Positions 55,123 to 64,000 of a stretch of 64,000 nucleotides of DNA are shown in pieces (positions within the stretch are counted from its first letter, which is position 1; every line of letters starts with the position of its first letter). This stretch comes from SZUA-442 sp963753185 (lineage in GTDB: Bacteria > Actinomycetota > Acidimicrobiia > Spongiisociales > UBA5794), in assembly GCA_963753185.1 (NCBI GenBank), contig CAVWBO010000007.1, positions 2,542,001 to 2,606,000 of the forward strand. The letters are read 5' to 3'. The notes below the pieces were generated by a model. The model saw only the letters and a program-made list of their open reading frames with translations, was not told the origin of the DNA and searched no databases. Made by a program: the position numbers and the translations under genes.

Positions 55123-55665
55123 ATGGAACGTGAGTTCAGCGCCCCGATGACGGTCGAGATAGACAGGGATGCCCTCGTCGCGACCATCTATGAGATCGAA
55201 GGGGTCGCACTCCTCCGCCTGGCGAGGCTGTTCACGGATGACCGCACGGCTGCCGAGGACATCGTCCAGGAGGCGTTCATCCGGCTCCATCGCAACGCCC
55301 ACCGCATCGAGGACACGACCAGGGCAGCCGCCTACATGCGGTCGATCGTGCTCAACCTGGCGAGGGACCACAATCGTCGGGGCCTCATGTCGCTACGTCA
55401 CCAGGACTCGGTGATCAGGGAGAGCGCCGCACGAGTCCCACCGTTGCCAGAGGATCGCATCATTCGCAGCGAGGATCAGGGCGAGGTCATCGAGGCGCTG
55501 CGTGACCTGCCCGGACGCCAGCGAGACTGCCTCGTACTGCGCTTCTACCTCGATCTCTCGGAGGCGGATATCGCGGACACGCTGGACATTTCGAAGAACT
55601 CCGTCAAGACGCACTGCCGAAGGGGCATGGCGACGTTGAAGCGCCGACTGGAGGGCCTGCGATGA
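55123..55665 (+). CDS. ECF-type RNA polymerase sigma factor
   Basis: 180 residues from ATG 55123. Region 2 is LRLARLFTDDRTAAEDIVQE with FIRLHRNAHRI, region 4 is LRDLPGRQRDCLVLRFYLDL with the helix-turn-helix SEADIADTLDISKNSVKTHC. It would direct transcription of a small regulon. The stop overlaps the ATG of the membrane partner, which is the usual place for an anti-sigma factor. Confidence 0.92.
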   Translation: MEREFSAPMTVEIDRDALVATIYEIEGVALLRLARLFTDDRTAAEDIVQEAFIRLHRNAHRIEDTTRAAAYMRSIVLNLARDHNRRGLMSLRHQDSVIRESAARVPPLPEDRIIRSEDQGEVIEALRDLPGRQRDCLVLRFYLDLSEADIADTLDISKNSVKTHCRRGMATLKRRLEGLR

Positions 55666-56402
55666 CGATCGAGGAACGGATCCGCGACGCGATGCGCGGC
55701 GCCGAGGCATACGAAGCGAGCCCTGACCTGTTCGCAAAGGTGCAGCGCTCGATCGAGGGGGATCGGATCCACCGTCGCCGGATCCGTCGCATCGCCATCG
55801 CAACCGCTGTCTTCGTGGCCTCGATCGCCGGATGGCTGGCTGTGTGGTGGGATCCGCAACCCGACGCTTCACCGCTCCCGTGGTGGGCGATCGTCACCGC
55901 CGCGACTGCCGCGAAGGTCGCACTCGTTGTCGTCGTCGGACCTGCTATCCGCCGCTTCGGACGTGTCTACGCCGATGACGTCTTCCGGACGGGACCGGAG
56001 ACCGGCACACGGTTCCTCGCGCTGCTCGATGTGGCGTACTACCTGGTGTTCACGGGCGTCGTGCTCGTGTCGATCCCCCTCGATCCGGATCCCGCCTGGG
56101 GCCTGCCGGGGGGTGTCGCTGCAATCCTCCAGGAGGAGGCTGTCCGCATCGGAGTGCTGCTCCTCGTCATGGGCGTACTCCACGCCCTCACGATCTTCGT
56201 GCTTCCTTTCGCCGGCCTCGTGTTCGCATCGACGAGGCATCGGGCCATGGTCCGCACCTCGAAGGCCGACTGGCCACCGGACGTGCGCCGGGCCCATCGC
56301 CTCGTCACCGTCGTCATCGTCGTGGTCGGCGCGTTGGTTGCCTTCGAGGTCCTGTCCCTGCTCCTCCAGCTGCTCCTCGGATTCGCGCCGATCGACGGTT
56401 GA
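55662..56402 (+). CDS. Membrane-anchored partner of the sigma factor (putative anti-sigma)
   Basis: 246 residues from ATG 55662 (ATGA overlap). The N-terminal ~45 residues are soluble and charged (IEERIRDAMRGAEAYEASPD), as in cytoplasmic sigma-binding regions, though no ZAS zinc motif (HxxxCxxC) is present. Then come membrane segments: one at ~45-65 and the ~130-residue block shared with the protein at 54022 (VGPAIRRFGRVYADDVF; LLDVAYYLVFTGVVLVSI; RIGVLLLVMGVLHALTIF), then a last helix. I infer anti-sigma function from coupling and topology. Confidence 0.7.
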   Translation: MTIEERIRDAMRGAEAYEASPDLFAKVQRSIEGDRIHRRRIRRIAIATAVFVASIAGWLAVWWDPQPDASPLPWWAIVTAATAAKVALVVVVGPAIRRFGRVYADDVFRTGPETGTRFLALLDVAYYLVFTGVVLVSIPLDPDPAWGLPGGVAAILQEEAVRIGVLLLVMGVLHALTIFVLPFAGLVFASTRHRAMVRTSKADWPPDVRRAHRLVTVVIVVVGALVAFEVLSLLLQLLLGFAPIDG

Positions 56403-56460
56403 TGGCTGTCACCCGAACGGTTCCCACAGACGTCCGTAAGGAGACAGGAGGAGAGCCGAC

Positions 56461-57105
56461 TTGACCACACGCATCCAACCTTGGCAACGCCGATACCCGG
56501 GGCTGGAACGACCGTGGCTCATCGGGCTAGTGGTCGTGGGGGTCGCTGGAGTTCCTTCAACCATGATCGGCGTGGCACCCCTCGTACCGCTCGGATTCCT
56601 CATGACCATCGGGGCGTTCGTGGTCGTGACACGGTTTGCACGCATCCAGGTCTCGGGCATGGTGGGCGGGGTGGTGACGGGTCTGCTGGTACTCGGAGGT
56701 GGCCTTCGTCTGGCCATGCGCCTCGTCGTGCTGACCGACGACGTTCGGGAGCCCGTGTTCACCACCGAGACAGCATTCATCATCTTCTTCGGAGGGGTAG
56801 TCGGTCTGGCGATGGGGCCAGTCATCGCCGTCGCCCAGCGCCTGTGGACACCGAGCAACGCACTGATCGGTGCGGTCGTTGCCGCCCTGTCGATGGCGAT
56901 GTTCCTCATCTCACCCGATCTCCGTACCGAGCTGTTCAACGAGGGTGCAGGCCCTCTCCTCAACATCCCGCTCTTCACGGCGACGTTCTTCGCATTCGGC
57001 GCGTCCTCCAACGACGTCATCCGGCGGATCGAGCGGCACCTCCCATGGACACCTGGGCGCGAACTCGCTCCACCCAGCGAGCTCGAGACCGCAGAGCCCG
57101 TGTGA
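56461..57105 (+). CDS. Hypothetical membrane protein
   Basis: 214 residues from TTG 56461, preceded by GGAGG 7-8 bases upstream. Five or six hydrophobic segments: LIGLVVVGVAGVPSTMIGVA, VPLGFLMTIGAFVVVTRF, GMVGGVVTGLLVLGGGLRLA, FIIFFGGVVGLAMGPVIAVA, ALIGAVVAALSMAMFLI, LFTATFFAFGASS. I do not recognise a family. It follows the sigma/anti-sigma pair by 58 bases and may belong to the same unit. Confidence 0.6.
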   Translation: MTTRIQPWQRRYPGLERPWLIGLVVVGVAGVPSTMIGVAPLVPLGFLMTIGAFVVVTRFARIQVSGMVGGVVTGLLVLGGGLRLAMRLVVLTDDVREPVFTTETAFIIFFGGVVGLAMGPVIAVAQRLWTPSNALIGAVVAALSMAMFLISPDLRTELFNEGAGPLLNIPLFTATFFAFGASSNDVIRRIERHLPWTPGRELAPPSELETAEPV

Positions 57106-57187
57106 TCGGTCATGGCGACCGAATGCCCGGGGAAGTCACCGCACAGAAGGCATCAAGGCGCAGGGGACGTGGCCGAGACCGGCTGCG

Positions 57188-57373
57188 CTACTCGGCCGGC
57201 GTGGAGTTGAACATCCACCGGACACCGTAGCGGTCGAGGCAGGTGCCCCACACGGCGCCCCAGAACTGTTCCTCCAAGGGAGCGATGTCGGCACCTCCCT
57301 CCGAGAGGGCATCGAAGATTCGTTGCATCTCGGCGAGCGTGTCCGGCTCGAGGTTGAGCGTCATGTTGGGCAT
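57188..57373 (-). pseudogene. PhnB/VOC-type glyoxalase fragment (C-terminal half only)
   Basis: 61 residues from ATG 57373. MTLNLEPDTLAEMQRIFDAL, LEEQFWGAVWGTCLDRYG and VRWMFN match the second half of PhnB-like VOC proteins (3-demethylubiquinone-methyltransferase-like), normally ~140 residues. The first half is not found in any frame upstream, so this is a remnant. No break within the remaining part. Confidence 0.65.
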
Positions 57374-57481
57374 CGCAGAGCATCGACCGCACAATCGACT
57401 TCATCACGTGCCTTCATTCCGCACCAGGTCAAGGGCGACAAAGTCTCGGAGGCAACCATCCGTGGCGGGTAGTGTGGCCGG

Positions 57482-60049
57482 ATGCTCTACGAGCGCGGAA
57501 CACAACTCGCCACGCTCGCAGCACTCGTCGACGACCTCGGTACGGCTGGCGGCAAGGTCGTGCTGATCCGCGGTGAGGCCGGTATCGGCAAGACCGCCCT
57601 CGTCACCGCATTCCTCGCGGAGCATGCGGCGTCGTGTCATGTGCTGATCGGTGCATGCGACGACCTCCTCACCCCTGAGGCGCTCGGTCCGTTCTGGGAC
57701 ATGGCCCGAGACGAACCCGAGATCGCCGCCGCCCTCGACACCGCCGGCCGACCGAAGCTCTTCGGGATGCTCGTCGACCTTCTGTCACGATCGCTGCGAC
57801 CAACCCTGTTGGTCATCGAGGACACACAATGGGCGGACGACGCGACGTTGGATGCCATCAAGTACCTCGGAAGGCGTATCGGTCGCACGAATGGGCTCCT
57901 CATCCTCACATACCGCGACACCGAGCTCGAGACCGACCATCCCCTGCGTCAGGTCATCGGCGACCTCCCACCAGGCAATGTGGAACGCTTCCAGCTCCCA
58001 CCTCTGTCTACGTTCGCCGTCGAGGCGATGATCGGCTCGCGAAGGATCGACGTCGCCCGGGTCATTGCCCAGACGGACGGCAATCCCCTGTTCGTGACCG
58101 AACTCCTCGCCGACGAGGACTCGGGTTCCATCCCCGCGTCGATCAACGAGACGGTAACGGGCCGCCTCGCCCGAGTCTCGGACGACGCTCGAAAGGTGCT
58201 CGAGGTCGTAGCGGTCATGCCGGGCGAGGCGGCCCGGTCATTGGTGCACACGGTCGCTGGACCGGCGTTCGATGCCCTCGCCGAATGCGAGCACACCGGG
58301 CTTCTGCGAACGGCCGGCGATTCGGTTGGCTACGTCCACGAACTCCTGCGGCGCGCCGTCGAGGCTTCCATACCGCCCGATCGACGACAAGGCCTCAACC
58401 GAGCCGTGCTCGGCGCACTCCCCGACTCGACGGATCCCGCACGCTTTGCGCATCACGCGCGGGAAGCCAATGACATCGACGCCATCCTCCTGTATGCGCC
58501 CGCCGCAGCCCGGGCCGCAGGCGCAGCCGACAGCCTCACAGACTCGATCGCGCACTACCGAGTCGCCGAGCCGTACCTGGACCGTCTGCCCCCGCAGGAG
58601 GCCGCACAGATCCTCCACGAACTGGCCCAGCAGGAGTTCGATCACGACGATTCGATGGCGTCCGCCCACATCGAGCGAGCGGTCGAACTCCGACGTGGCC
58701 TCGATGACCCTTTCTCGCTGTCGTCGAGCCTCATGCTCCAGTCGATGGTCGAGTACGGATCACTCGACACCGAGAGCGCACTCACGCTGATCCAGGAAGC
58801 CGTCGACGTCGCCTCGGTCGACGAACGATCGAGGGAATACACCCGTGCGCTGAGGATGCTCGGGTACGTGACGTGGCTGCACTTCGAGGACATTCCACAA
58901 TCATTGCCCATCGTCGACGCGGCACTGGAGATCGCTCGGGAGATCGGTGACCCCCTTGCGGAGATGGAAGCGATGACCACGAAGGGGAACATCGAGTATT
59001 CGATAGGGGTGCCTGGCGGCATGGAGCTCATCGAGTCGGTGCGCGCGATGGCGGAGCGCACCGGCCATCGGTGGCGTGAGGTCGGCGCACTCCAGAACAT
59101 GAGCGGCATGGCCGCCGATTTCCGCAACATGACCCTCGCCGTGGACTACGCCCGTCGCGCACTCGAAACCTCCATCCGATACGAACAGCGAGCCCTCGAG
59201 AAGGGCACCCTGGCCATGTACGCCGAGATGCTCATGTGGCTCGGCGAATGGGACGAGGCGATCGATGCCGCGACCGGCGCATTCGACGCACAGGCCTATA
59301 CGGAGGCGATTGCATGGCGCGTGATCGGTACGATCGAGACGCGCCGGCACGGCACACAGGGCCGCGCCCCCCTCGAGCGAATGTGGGAGATCTCGAAGTC
59401 GACCAAGGCCCTGACGACTGCCGACCCCTGCGCCGCCGCCATGGCCGAGTACATGTGGCTCACCGGCGACGAGGACCCCGTCTGGCTCGAACGCTGCGAT
59501 GAGCTCCTCGCTATGGGCCGCAACGTCGGCGATCCCTGGCCGAGCGGTGCGCTTGCGTTCTGGATGTGGAAGCTCGGGAGGGTTCACGACCTCCCCGAGG
59601 GAAGCGCCGACTTCTACATGTGGATCCCGAAAGGTGAGCTCGACCGCGCCGCCGGGTTCTGGGCCGACCGTGGCATCCACTACGAGGAGGCCCTCGCTCT
59701 GATGCATGGGGACATTCCCCAGAGGATCGAAGCCCTGCGGCTCGCCGACGATCTCGGAGCGGATGCCCTGTCAGCGCGGATCCGCGACCAGCTGAAAGCC
59801 GACGGACACCGGGTTCCGCGTGGGAAGTCCCGCTCGACCAGATCCCACGGCGCCGGACTGACCGCCAGACAGGCCGAGGTGCTCGAACTGCTCGTCGAGG
59901 GCCTGACGAACACCGAGGTCGCTGATCGATTGTTCCTCTCTCCGCGGACGGTCGAGAACCACGTCGCAGCCATTCTCCTCAAGCTCGAGGCATCGAACCG
60001 GCTCGAGGCGGTCGAAAAGGCGCACCAGCTCGGCCCCAGCCGCGTCTGA
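57482..60049 (+). CDS. LAL-type LuxR-family regulator with AAA ATPase domain
   Basis: 855 residues from ATG 57482. Walker A GEAGIGKT at residues 31-38 and Walker B TLLVIEDTQWAD near 108-118 form an N-terminal STAND-type ATPase; a middle of helical TPR-like repeats (residues ~330-760) follows; the C-terminal HTH is LTARQAEVLELLVEGLTNTE and LSPRTVENHVAAILLKLEAS at about 797-845. LAL regulators activate transcription after sensing a small molecule, often for sugar or secondary metabolism. The following carbohydrate cluster is a possible target. Confidence 0.93.
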   Translation: MLYERGTQLATLAALVDDLGTAGGKVVLIRGEAGIGKTALVTAFLAEHAASCHVLIGACDDLLTPEALGPFWDMARDEPEIAAALDTAGRPKLFGMLVDLLSRSLRPTLLVIEDTQWADDATLDAIKYLGRRIGRTNGLLILTYRDTELETDHPLRQVIGDLPPGNVERFQLPPLSTFAVEAMIGSRRIDVARVIAQTDGNPLFVTELLADEDSGSIPASINETVTGRLARVSDDARKVLEVVAVMPGEAARSLVHTVAGPAFDALAECEHTGLLRTAGDSVGYVHELLRRAVEASIPPDRRQGLNRAVLGALPDSTDPARFAHHAREANDIDAILLYAPAAARAAGAADSLTDSIAHYRVAEPYLDRLPPQEAAQILHELAQQEFDHDDSMASAHIERAVELRRGLDDPFSLSSSLMLQSMVEYGSLDTESALTLIQEAVDVASVDERSREYTRALRMLGYVTWLHFEDIPQSLPIVDAALEIAREIGDPLAEMEAMTTKGNIEYSIGVPGGMELIESVRAMAERTGHRWREVGALQNMSGMAADFRNMTLAVDYARRALETSIRYEQRALEKGTLAMYAEMLMWLGEWDEAIDAATGAFDAQAYTEAIAWRVIGTIETRRHGTQGRAPLERMWEISKSTKALTTADPCAAAMAEYMWLTGDEDPVWLERCDELLAMGRNVGDPWPSGALAFWMWKLGRVHDLPEGSADFYMWIPKGELDRAAGFWADRGIHYEEALALMHGDIPQRIEALRLADDLGADALSARIRDQLKADGHRVPRGKSRSTRSHGAGLTARQAEVLELLVEGLTNTEVADRLFLSPRTVENHVAAILLKLEASNRLEAVEKAHQLGPSRV

Positions 60050-60232
60050 CCCGTGACTTGAAACAACGACCTCCTTGAACCCGACGCGACAATCGCCCGG
60101 ATCGTCGCACTGATCGATGTCGGTCGATCCTCCAAGAGCTCGGGGTTCCCTCGGGTCAACGTGATCGGATCCTCATCGGACGGGGCTCCGCATCGGAGTC
60201 CCGTCGGTCGACGGGAGGTACGCTCATCATCG

Positions 60233-61309
60233 ATGTCGTACAGCACCCACGATCCGAAGCCGATCAGGGTGGCGATGCTTGCACCGATCTCATGGCGGGT
60301 ACCCCCTCGCCACTACGGGCCGTGGGAGCAGTTCGTATCGCTGCTGACGGAAGGATTGGTGAGGCGCGGCGTCGACGTCACCCTCTTTGCGACCGCCGAC
60401 TCGTTGACAACCGCCCACCTGGTCGGTACGGCTCCAACCGGGTATTCGGAGGACGCAGGGTTGGATGCGAAGGTCTGGGAGGGCCTCCACATCTCCACGC
60501 TGTTCGAGCGAGCGGACGAGTTCGACCTGATTCACAACAGCTTCGACTTCCTCCCGCTCACCTACAGCGCTCTCGTGGAGACGCCGGTGGTCACCACCAT
60601 CCACGGGTTCTCCTCCGAACGCATCTTGCCCGTGTACGAGAAGTACAACGACCGCGTCTACTACGTCTCGATCAGCGATGCCGACCGCAACGACCGGCTC
60701 GACTACGTGGCCACGATCCACCACGGCATCGACATGGGTGCGTTCGTCGTGAATCCCGAACCTGGCGAGTACCTGTTGTTCTTCGGCAGGATCCATCCCG
60801 ACAAAGGAACCGCGGAGGCCATCGACGTGGCAGCGGGGGCCGGCGTTCCACTGGTCATCGCCGGCATCATCCAGGACGAGGACTACTTCCAGCGCCTCGT
60901 GAGGCCGAGGATCGACGGAGAGCGCGTCACCTACCTCGGCCCCGTTGGCCCTGACGCCCGCAGTGACCTGCTCGGTGGTGCGAGGGCGCTGCTGCACCTC
61001 ATCGATTTCGACGAGCCCTTTGGGTTCAGCGTCGTCGAGGCAATGGCAACCGGGACACCTGTGGTTGCCCACCCGAGGGGCTCCATGCCGGAGCTCATCA
61101 GCGAGGGCGAGAACGGTTTCCTGGTGGAGTCCATCACAGGCGCCGTCTCGGCGGTGCTCGCCTCCGCGAACGTCGACCGGAGGGCGGTACGCGCGTCGGT
61201 TGAGCGTCGCTTCGACGTCGACCGGATGGTCGACGAGTACCTCGCCGTTTATGACCAGGTCATCGACAGCCACCGAACGGGGCGGGTGGAGGGGACTACT
61301 TCGATGTGA
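60233..61309 (+). CDS. Glycosyltransferase family 4
   Basis: 358 residues from ATG 60233. GT-B fold: RVAMLAPISWRVPPRHYGPW at the start, VVTTIHGFSSERILPVYEKY, and the C-lobe LLFFGRIHPDKGTAEAIDVA with the donor site EPFGFSVVEAMATGTPVVAH. PPRHYGPWE is typical of a GT4 group found beside GH130 enzymes. It converges on the GH130 gene with a 14-base overlap of stops. Confidence 0.92.
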   Translation: MSYSTHDPKPIRVAMLAPISWRVPPRHYGPWEQFVSLLTEGLVRRGVDVTLFATADSLTTAHLVGTAPTGYSEDAGLDAKVWEGLHISTLFERADEFDLIHNSFDFLPLTYSALVETPVVTTIHGFSSERILPVYEKYNDRVYYVSISDADRNDRLDYVATIHHGIDMGAFVVNPEPGEYLLFFGRIHPDKGTAEAIDVAAGAGVPLVIAGIIQDEDYFQRLVRPRIDGERVTYLGPVGPDARSDLLGGARALLHLIDFDEPFGFSVVEAMATGTPVVAHPRGSMPELISEGENGFLVESITGAVSAVLASANVDRRAVRASVERRFDVDRMVDEYLAVYDQVIDSHRTGRVEGTTSM

Positions 61310-62768
61310 GGACGGAGAGGAGGTCACTGAGGGGAACGGTGGCTATTCCCGCTCCGCGGTCGGAGAACCCGTAGGGAAGGACGAGGACGTCCCCGTGGAT
61401 CATGCTTCCGCACGAGTACGCGACATTGGGGACGTACCCGTCACGTTCGTCGTCGCCAGCGGTCAGGAGTGGCTCGTCGAGGCGACCGATGACCTGACAT
61501 GGATCTTCGGTGTCGAGGAGGATCGCTCCCAGGGTGTACTGGCGCATCGGACCCACCCCGTGGGTGATAACGAGCCATCCTGCCTCGGTTTCGAGCGGTG
61601 ATCCACAGTTTCCGATCTGGGTCAACTCCCACGGTCGCTCGGGGATCTGGATCCTCTCGGTGTCTTCCCAGAACCGGACGTTGTCGGACAGCATGAGGTA
61701 GTTGTTCTCGTTGTCCTGGCGCGACAGCGCGGCGTAGTGGCCGGCGACCTTGCGGGGGAACAAGGCGATGCCCTTGTTGCGCGCCGCGCTCCCACCGAGG
61801 GTTCTGACACTGAAGGAAACGAAATCGCTGGTCTCGATCAGCTGAGGGAGTACCTGCACCCCGTCGTACGCGGTGTAGGTGGCGTAGTACACGACTCGTC
61901 CGTTGTCGTGGGTGAATCTCACGAAGCGGGCATCCTCCATCCCGTGGCTCTCGGCGGGCCCAGCGGGGAAGATCACGCGATCGGTGATCTCGGTGTCCAT
62001 GGGGAAGACGGTGTCGTAGTTGGAGGAAGCGAGCCAGTGGATGATCCTCGTGGTGGGGAACGAGACGGTGTTCTCGATGCCCCGTCGATCGAGATCGTCG
62101 ATCGAGTGCCGGAGCTGCTCAAAGCTGAAATGAGAGCCGAGCGAGTCGAGGCACATACGAGCCACATCGTTCAGTGCACCCAACTCCTCGAGCCGTGCCG
62201 AGAACAGCTGCATGTCATACGTTGGGGGTTTGCGGTCTCCGGTGACCGGGAATCGGCTGGGCGGATCGACCGTGAAGTCACCGGCAGCCCCGACAACGCC
62301 TGTGCGAAATTCGATCGACGAGATATGGCCCTCTCCGATGGCACGGAGGCTCATGACGAACCGTTGCTCACCATCTCGCAGGCCCGACTGATCGGGGGCG
62401 GGGACCATCGACGGGTTGGTGAGTGCGGCAGCCTCGATCGAGTACTCGTGTGTGAAGTAGGCGCCTATCAGCAACCGCCGTTCGATCGAGAGATCGTCAG
62501 CGTTCTCGACGTGACGGGCGACGAGGTCATAGGAACGTTCGAGCACGCCGATGAAGGAGAGATGTCGGTCCGCGAACTGCTCCCGAATCGCCGTCAGGGT
62601 CGAACTCACCTCGTTCGCCGGCATGGCGAGGATTCGACGGATGATCAGTTCGGCCCGCGCCTGGCCGTCTGCAAGGCCTTGTTCTCCCGAGAGGAATGGC
62701 TTCGTGATGACGCGGTACATATCGGGGAGGAAGCGCGCCGTCGAGCGGGTGATTGGTATGGGGGTCAT
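61296..62768 (-). CDS. GH130 family glycoside phosphorylase/hydrolase
   Basis: 490 residues from ATG 62768. The beta-propeller family motifs are visible: NPSMVPAPDQSGLRDGEQRF, HGMEDARFVRFTHDNGRVVY, NKGIALFPRKVAGHYAALSR with SRQDNENN, GNCGSPLETEAGWLVITHGV and YSCGSMIHGDVLVLPYGFSD. GH130 enzymes act on beta-mannosides, usually by phosphorolysis. The N-terminal ~120 residues (SSTLTAIREQFADRHLSFIG) are an extra helical region found in the longer subgroup. The two neighbours are a GT4 and a toroid protein. Confidence 0.9.
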   Translation of the reverse strand: MTPIPITRSTARFLPDMYRVITKPFLSGEQGLADGQARAELIIRRILAMPANEVSSTLTAIREQFADRHLSFIGVLERSYDLVARHVENADDLSIERRLLIGAYFTHEYSIEAAALTNPSMVPAPDQSGLRDGEQRFVMSLRAIGEGHISSIEFRTGVVGAAGDFTVDPPSRFPVTGDRKPPTYDMQLFSARLEELGALNDVARMCLDSLGSHFSFEQLRHSIDDLDRRGIENTVSFPTTRIIHWLASSNYDTVFPMDTEITDRVIFPAGPAESHGMEDARFVRFTHDNGRVVYYATYTAYDGVQVLPQLIETSDFVSFSVRTLGGSAARNKGIALFPRKVAGHYAALSRQDNENNYLMLSDNVRFWEDTERIQIPERPWELTQIGNCGSPLETEAGWLVITHGVGPMRQYTLGAILLDTEDPCQVIGRLDEPLLTAGDDERDGYVPNVAYSCGSMIHGDVLVLPYGFSDRGAGIATVPLSDLLSVLTSK

Positions 62769-62879
62769 GGCTGGCACCCGTCGGGAGGCTTTCCTGGCCG
62801 TGAGTCGGTGAGACCGCGAAAACGGAGCGTACCGTGAAACAGACGGGTGCCGGGTGTCCCACCGCGGCGGTGACCGTGC

Positions 62880-63977
62880 TCAGAGAAGGGTCTGGACACG
62901 CTGGAGCACGGAGAGTGCAGCGAGCGTCGACTCCGCCCCCTGGTTCAGATTGGCGAAATCGTGGCCGAGGCCGTCCCCACATCCACCGGTTTCCGAGTCA
63001 TAAAGGACGAGCTCGGAGTCGTTGTCACCCATGAACCACTGAGCAGCCCGCTGCACCCTATCGGCCCACCGGGCATTCCCGGTGAGTGCCCATGCGCGAG
63101 CACACGCATCCGCCATGGCGGCAGCCTCCATCGGCTGCTGGTCGAAGCCGGGTCGCGCCTCACCCAACGTCCAGCCGCCTGCGGGAGTGAAGCTGAAGTG
63201 ACCATGCCTGGTTTCGACGGCCACGAGCCACTCGAGGAGGCTGAGACCTGCGTCCAAGAGCATGGCGTCCGGGAGCAGCGAGCCCGCGACGATCAGCGCC
63301 TCGGGGATGCGGGCGTTGTCGTAGGCGAGGCGATGTTCCGGCCACGGCCAATGGGGATCATCGTGGAAGTGGAGGTGGTCGACGCTGCGTTCGATCACTG
63401 TGCGTGCTGGGCCATGGCCGGGGTGTAATGCCAACACCTCACCTGCTCCCAGCACCGCGAAGGCGTTCGCACGAGGAGACGGTGATGAGAAGCCATGGTT
63501 GGCTGCAAAGGTGGCCAGGGCGATATCCCGCATCGCCTTCGTCGGGCCTCGGGCAGCGGCGGTCCCGAGCGCCCACAGCGCCCTTCCCTGGGAGTCGTCG
63601 GATCCCACGCCGTGGGACCATGACCCGTCAGGGTTGCGCCGGTTGACGAAGCCACCGCCCGGCAGTTGGGCGTCCGTGAGGAACGCCAAATAGATCTCCG
63701 CCAGATCGACGAGATCAGATGAGGAGTCCCGAACGCGGCTCACGACGATCAGCGCCCTGGCGTTGTCGTCCGTGCAGTAGCCGTGCTCGTAGCGCGCCGA
63801 AGTGAACTCTGCGTGCTCCCAGAGTCCCCGATGGTCCGTCATGCTCTTCAGGTGATCGAAGCAGGGCTCCGGCAATGGATCATTGGCGGACAGGTCGGCC
63901 GATGTACCCACACCCGTTGGGTTCCCCACCAGCGTGAGCACGCCGGAGCGGTGGTCAGCCGACCTTGACGAGGTCAT
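62880..63977 (-). CDS. Alpha/alpha-toroid protein of the GT4/GH130 cluster
   Basis: 365 residues from ATG 63977 (GAAAGG upstream); the start is near the window edge and more of the cluster may lie beyond. FDHLKSMTDHRGLWEHAEFT, EHGYCTDDNARALIVVSRV and DSQGRALWALGTAA are hallmarks of a family commonly found fused to, or beside, GT4 enzymes and called glycosyltransferase or glycosidase without proof. PHWPWPEHRLAYDNARIPEA and ARPGFDQQPMEAAAMADACA point to an (alpha/alpha)6 barrel as in GH families. Substrate probably a mannose-containing oligosaccharide, by association with GH130. Confidence 0.82.
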   Translation of the reverse strand: MTSSRSADHRSGVLTLVGNPTGVGTSADLSANDPLPEPCFDHLKSMTDHRGLWEHAEFTSARYEHGYCTDDNARALIVVSRVRDSSSDLVDLAEIYLAFLTDAQLPGGGFVNRRNPDGSWSHGVGSDDSQGRALWALGTAAARGPTKAMRDIALATFAANHGFSSPSPRANAFAVLGAGEVLALHPGHGPARTVIERSVDHLHFHDDPHWPWPEHRLAYDNARIPEALIVAGSLLPDAMLLDAGLSLLEWLVAVETRHGHFSFTPAGGWTLGEARPGFDQQPMEAAAMADACARAWALTGNARWADRVQRAAQWFMGDNDSELVLYDSETGGCGDGLGHDFANLNQGAESTLAALSVLQRVQTLL

Positions 63978-64000
63978 CGGCAGCCTTTCGTCGCGGCGGC

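Overview
The window is a 64 kb piece of a high-GC chromosome. Features that suggest an actinobacterium, most likely of the class Acidimicrobiia, are frequent GTG starts, stop/start overlaps of the GTGA and ATGA type, lipoproteins with long Thr-rich linkers after the lipobox, a LAL-type LuxR regulator, and many single-copy families typical of that group. This placement is an inference from gene style, not from a marker gene. I saw no rRNA, tRNA, phage, transposase or CRISPR array.

Layout. 1-16.7 kb: an amidohydrolase (cut by the window edge), an FeS-type photolyase, a DUF2071 protein, a Nei-type glycosylase, several NAD(P)-dependent oxidoreductases, a PfkB kinase, a semialdehyde dehydrogenase, a stand-alone GUN4-domain protein, and a DUF1365 + COG2907 flavoprotein pair with SDR and SRPBCC neighbours. 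Photolyase, DUF1365, COG2907 and SDR genes recur together in light- or photo-oxidative-stress gene sets of other bacteria. 16.8-31.8 kb: a Gfo/Idh/MocA oxidoreductase, a complete peptide/nickel-type ABC importer (binding protein, two permeases, two ATPases), an endonuclease III-like protein, a kinase, an aldo/keto reductase, a PAS-PAS-class III nucleotide cyclase and an ABC-2 exporter pair. 32-42.5 kb: an alpha-galactoside system made of a DeoR regulator, sugar-binding lipoprotein, two unusual permeases, GH36 alpha-galactosidase, galT and galK, with a divergent GT-B-like glycosyltransferase. 42.5-57.4 kb: transporters, an ATP-grasp peptide ligase of the PGM1 type, acetyltransferases, a GT2/acyltransferase pair, a long acyl-CoA dehydrogenase, and an ECF sigma factor with a membrane partner. 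57.4-64 kb: a LAL regulator and a GT4 / GH130 / toroid-domain carbohydrate cluster.

The most unusual single object is the binding protein at 19230-20939. Its sequence reads as a circular permutation of the ordinary SBP_bac_5 fold: the canonical C-terminal two thirds come first, right after the signal peptide and linker, and the canonical N-terminal ~120 residues come last.

Seven genes contain single-base frameshifts (eight events). Apart from the indel, each remains full length and recognisable in the other frame. This pattern fits uncorrected assembly indels better than gene decay, so these genes are annotated over their full extent with the break stated.
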